A stretch of 64,000 bases of DNA. Source: Bacillus massiliigorillae. GTDB lineage: Bacteria; Bacillota; Bacilli; Bacillales; DSM-1321. The notes under the pieces were generated by a model. It worked only from the letters and a program-made list of their open reading frames with translations, ran no database searches and was not told the origin of the DNA. Positions 63,981 to 64,000 of this stretch are shown here, piece by piece; the first letter of the stretch is position 1; every line of letters begins with the position of its first letter. The stretch spans positions 28,298 through 92,297 of the forward strand of contig NZ_HG428748.1 in assembly GCF_000380245.2 (NCBI RefSeq), in the 5' to 3' direction. The position numbers and the translations under genes were made by a program.

Positions 63981-64000
63981 CATATGAAGAATTTTCATTC

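Overview
The window is low-GC Firmicute DNA, most likely Bacillus sensu lato and possibly close to the B. cereus group. The evidence is the gene order tsaE-tsaB-rimI-tsaD / ABC-F / moaC-rex / ydiK-ydiL / groES-groEL, which matches the B. subtilis ydi-groE region, the moxR-DUF58-transglutaminase-guaA block, a CIRCE operator, a guanine riboswitch and a NaK-type channel. Species cannot be fixed by eye. Most housekeeping genes lie on the minus strand, downstream of an rRNA operon whose 5S gene and two tRNAs (fMet, Asp) are at the right end.

Layout from left to right. (1) 1-6870 is the end of a genomic island next to the 3' end of guaA: a tyrosine integrase abuts guaA, followed by an HExxH zinc-protease-like gene, a HEPN-like gene, a serine resolvase, tandem repeats and unknown small genes. 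(2) 6873-13157 is guaA with a guanine riboswitch and a promoter that overlaps the stop codon of the upstream gene, then a translationally coupled transglutaminase/DUF58/MoxR operon. (3) 13395-17917 is a CstA-type pyruvate or peptide transporter beside a LytS/LytT-type two-component system. (4) 18090-29446 holds a lipoprotein, a NaK-like channel, a DUF2238-like membrane protein, a ROK regulator, an MFS carrier, an RNase Z-like hydrolase and the GABA module gabD-gabT with divergent gabR. (5) 29534-39528 is a glycan cluster (RfbF, UDP-sugar dehydrogenase, epimerase, four GT2 enzymes, FkbM methyltransferase) of visibly different composition.

(6) 39721-53725 is a 14-kb integrative element in the 3' end of groEL. 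An exact 18-bp repeat of the last five groEL codons plus stop bounds it, and near-identical 20-bp repeats lie just inside both ends. It carries a type I restriction-modification operon with its own HTH regulator, a DUF4352-type secreted protein, a recombination module and the integrase/excisionase pair. The recombination module is the most unusual part: about 600 nt of apparently structured non-coding RNA leads into four tiny ORFs and two overlapping serine recombinases.

(7) 53708-63483 is the core block groEL-groES, ydiL-ydiK, rex-moaC, ABC-F and the tsaD/rimI/tsaB/tsaE set. A cluster of DnaA-box-like sequences lies between the ABC-F gene and tsaD.

All calls come from reading sequence motifs and context. 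No database search was run.
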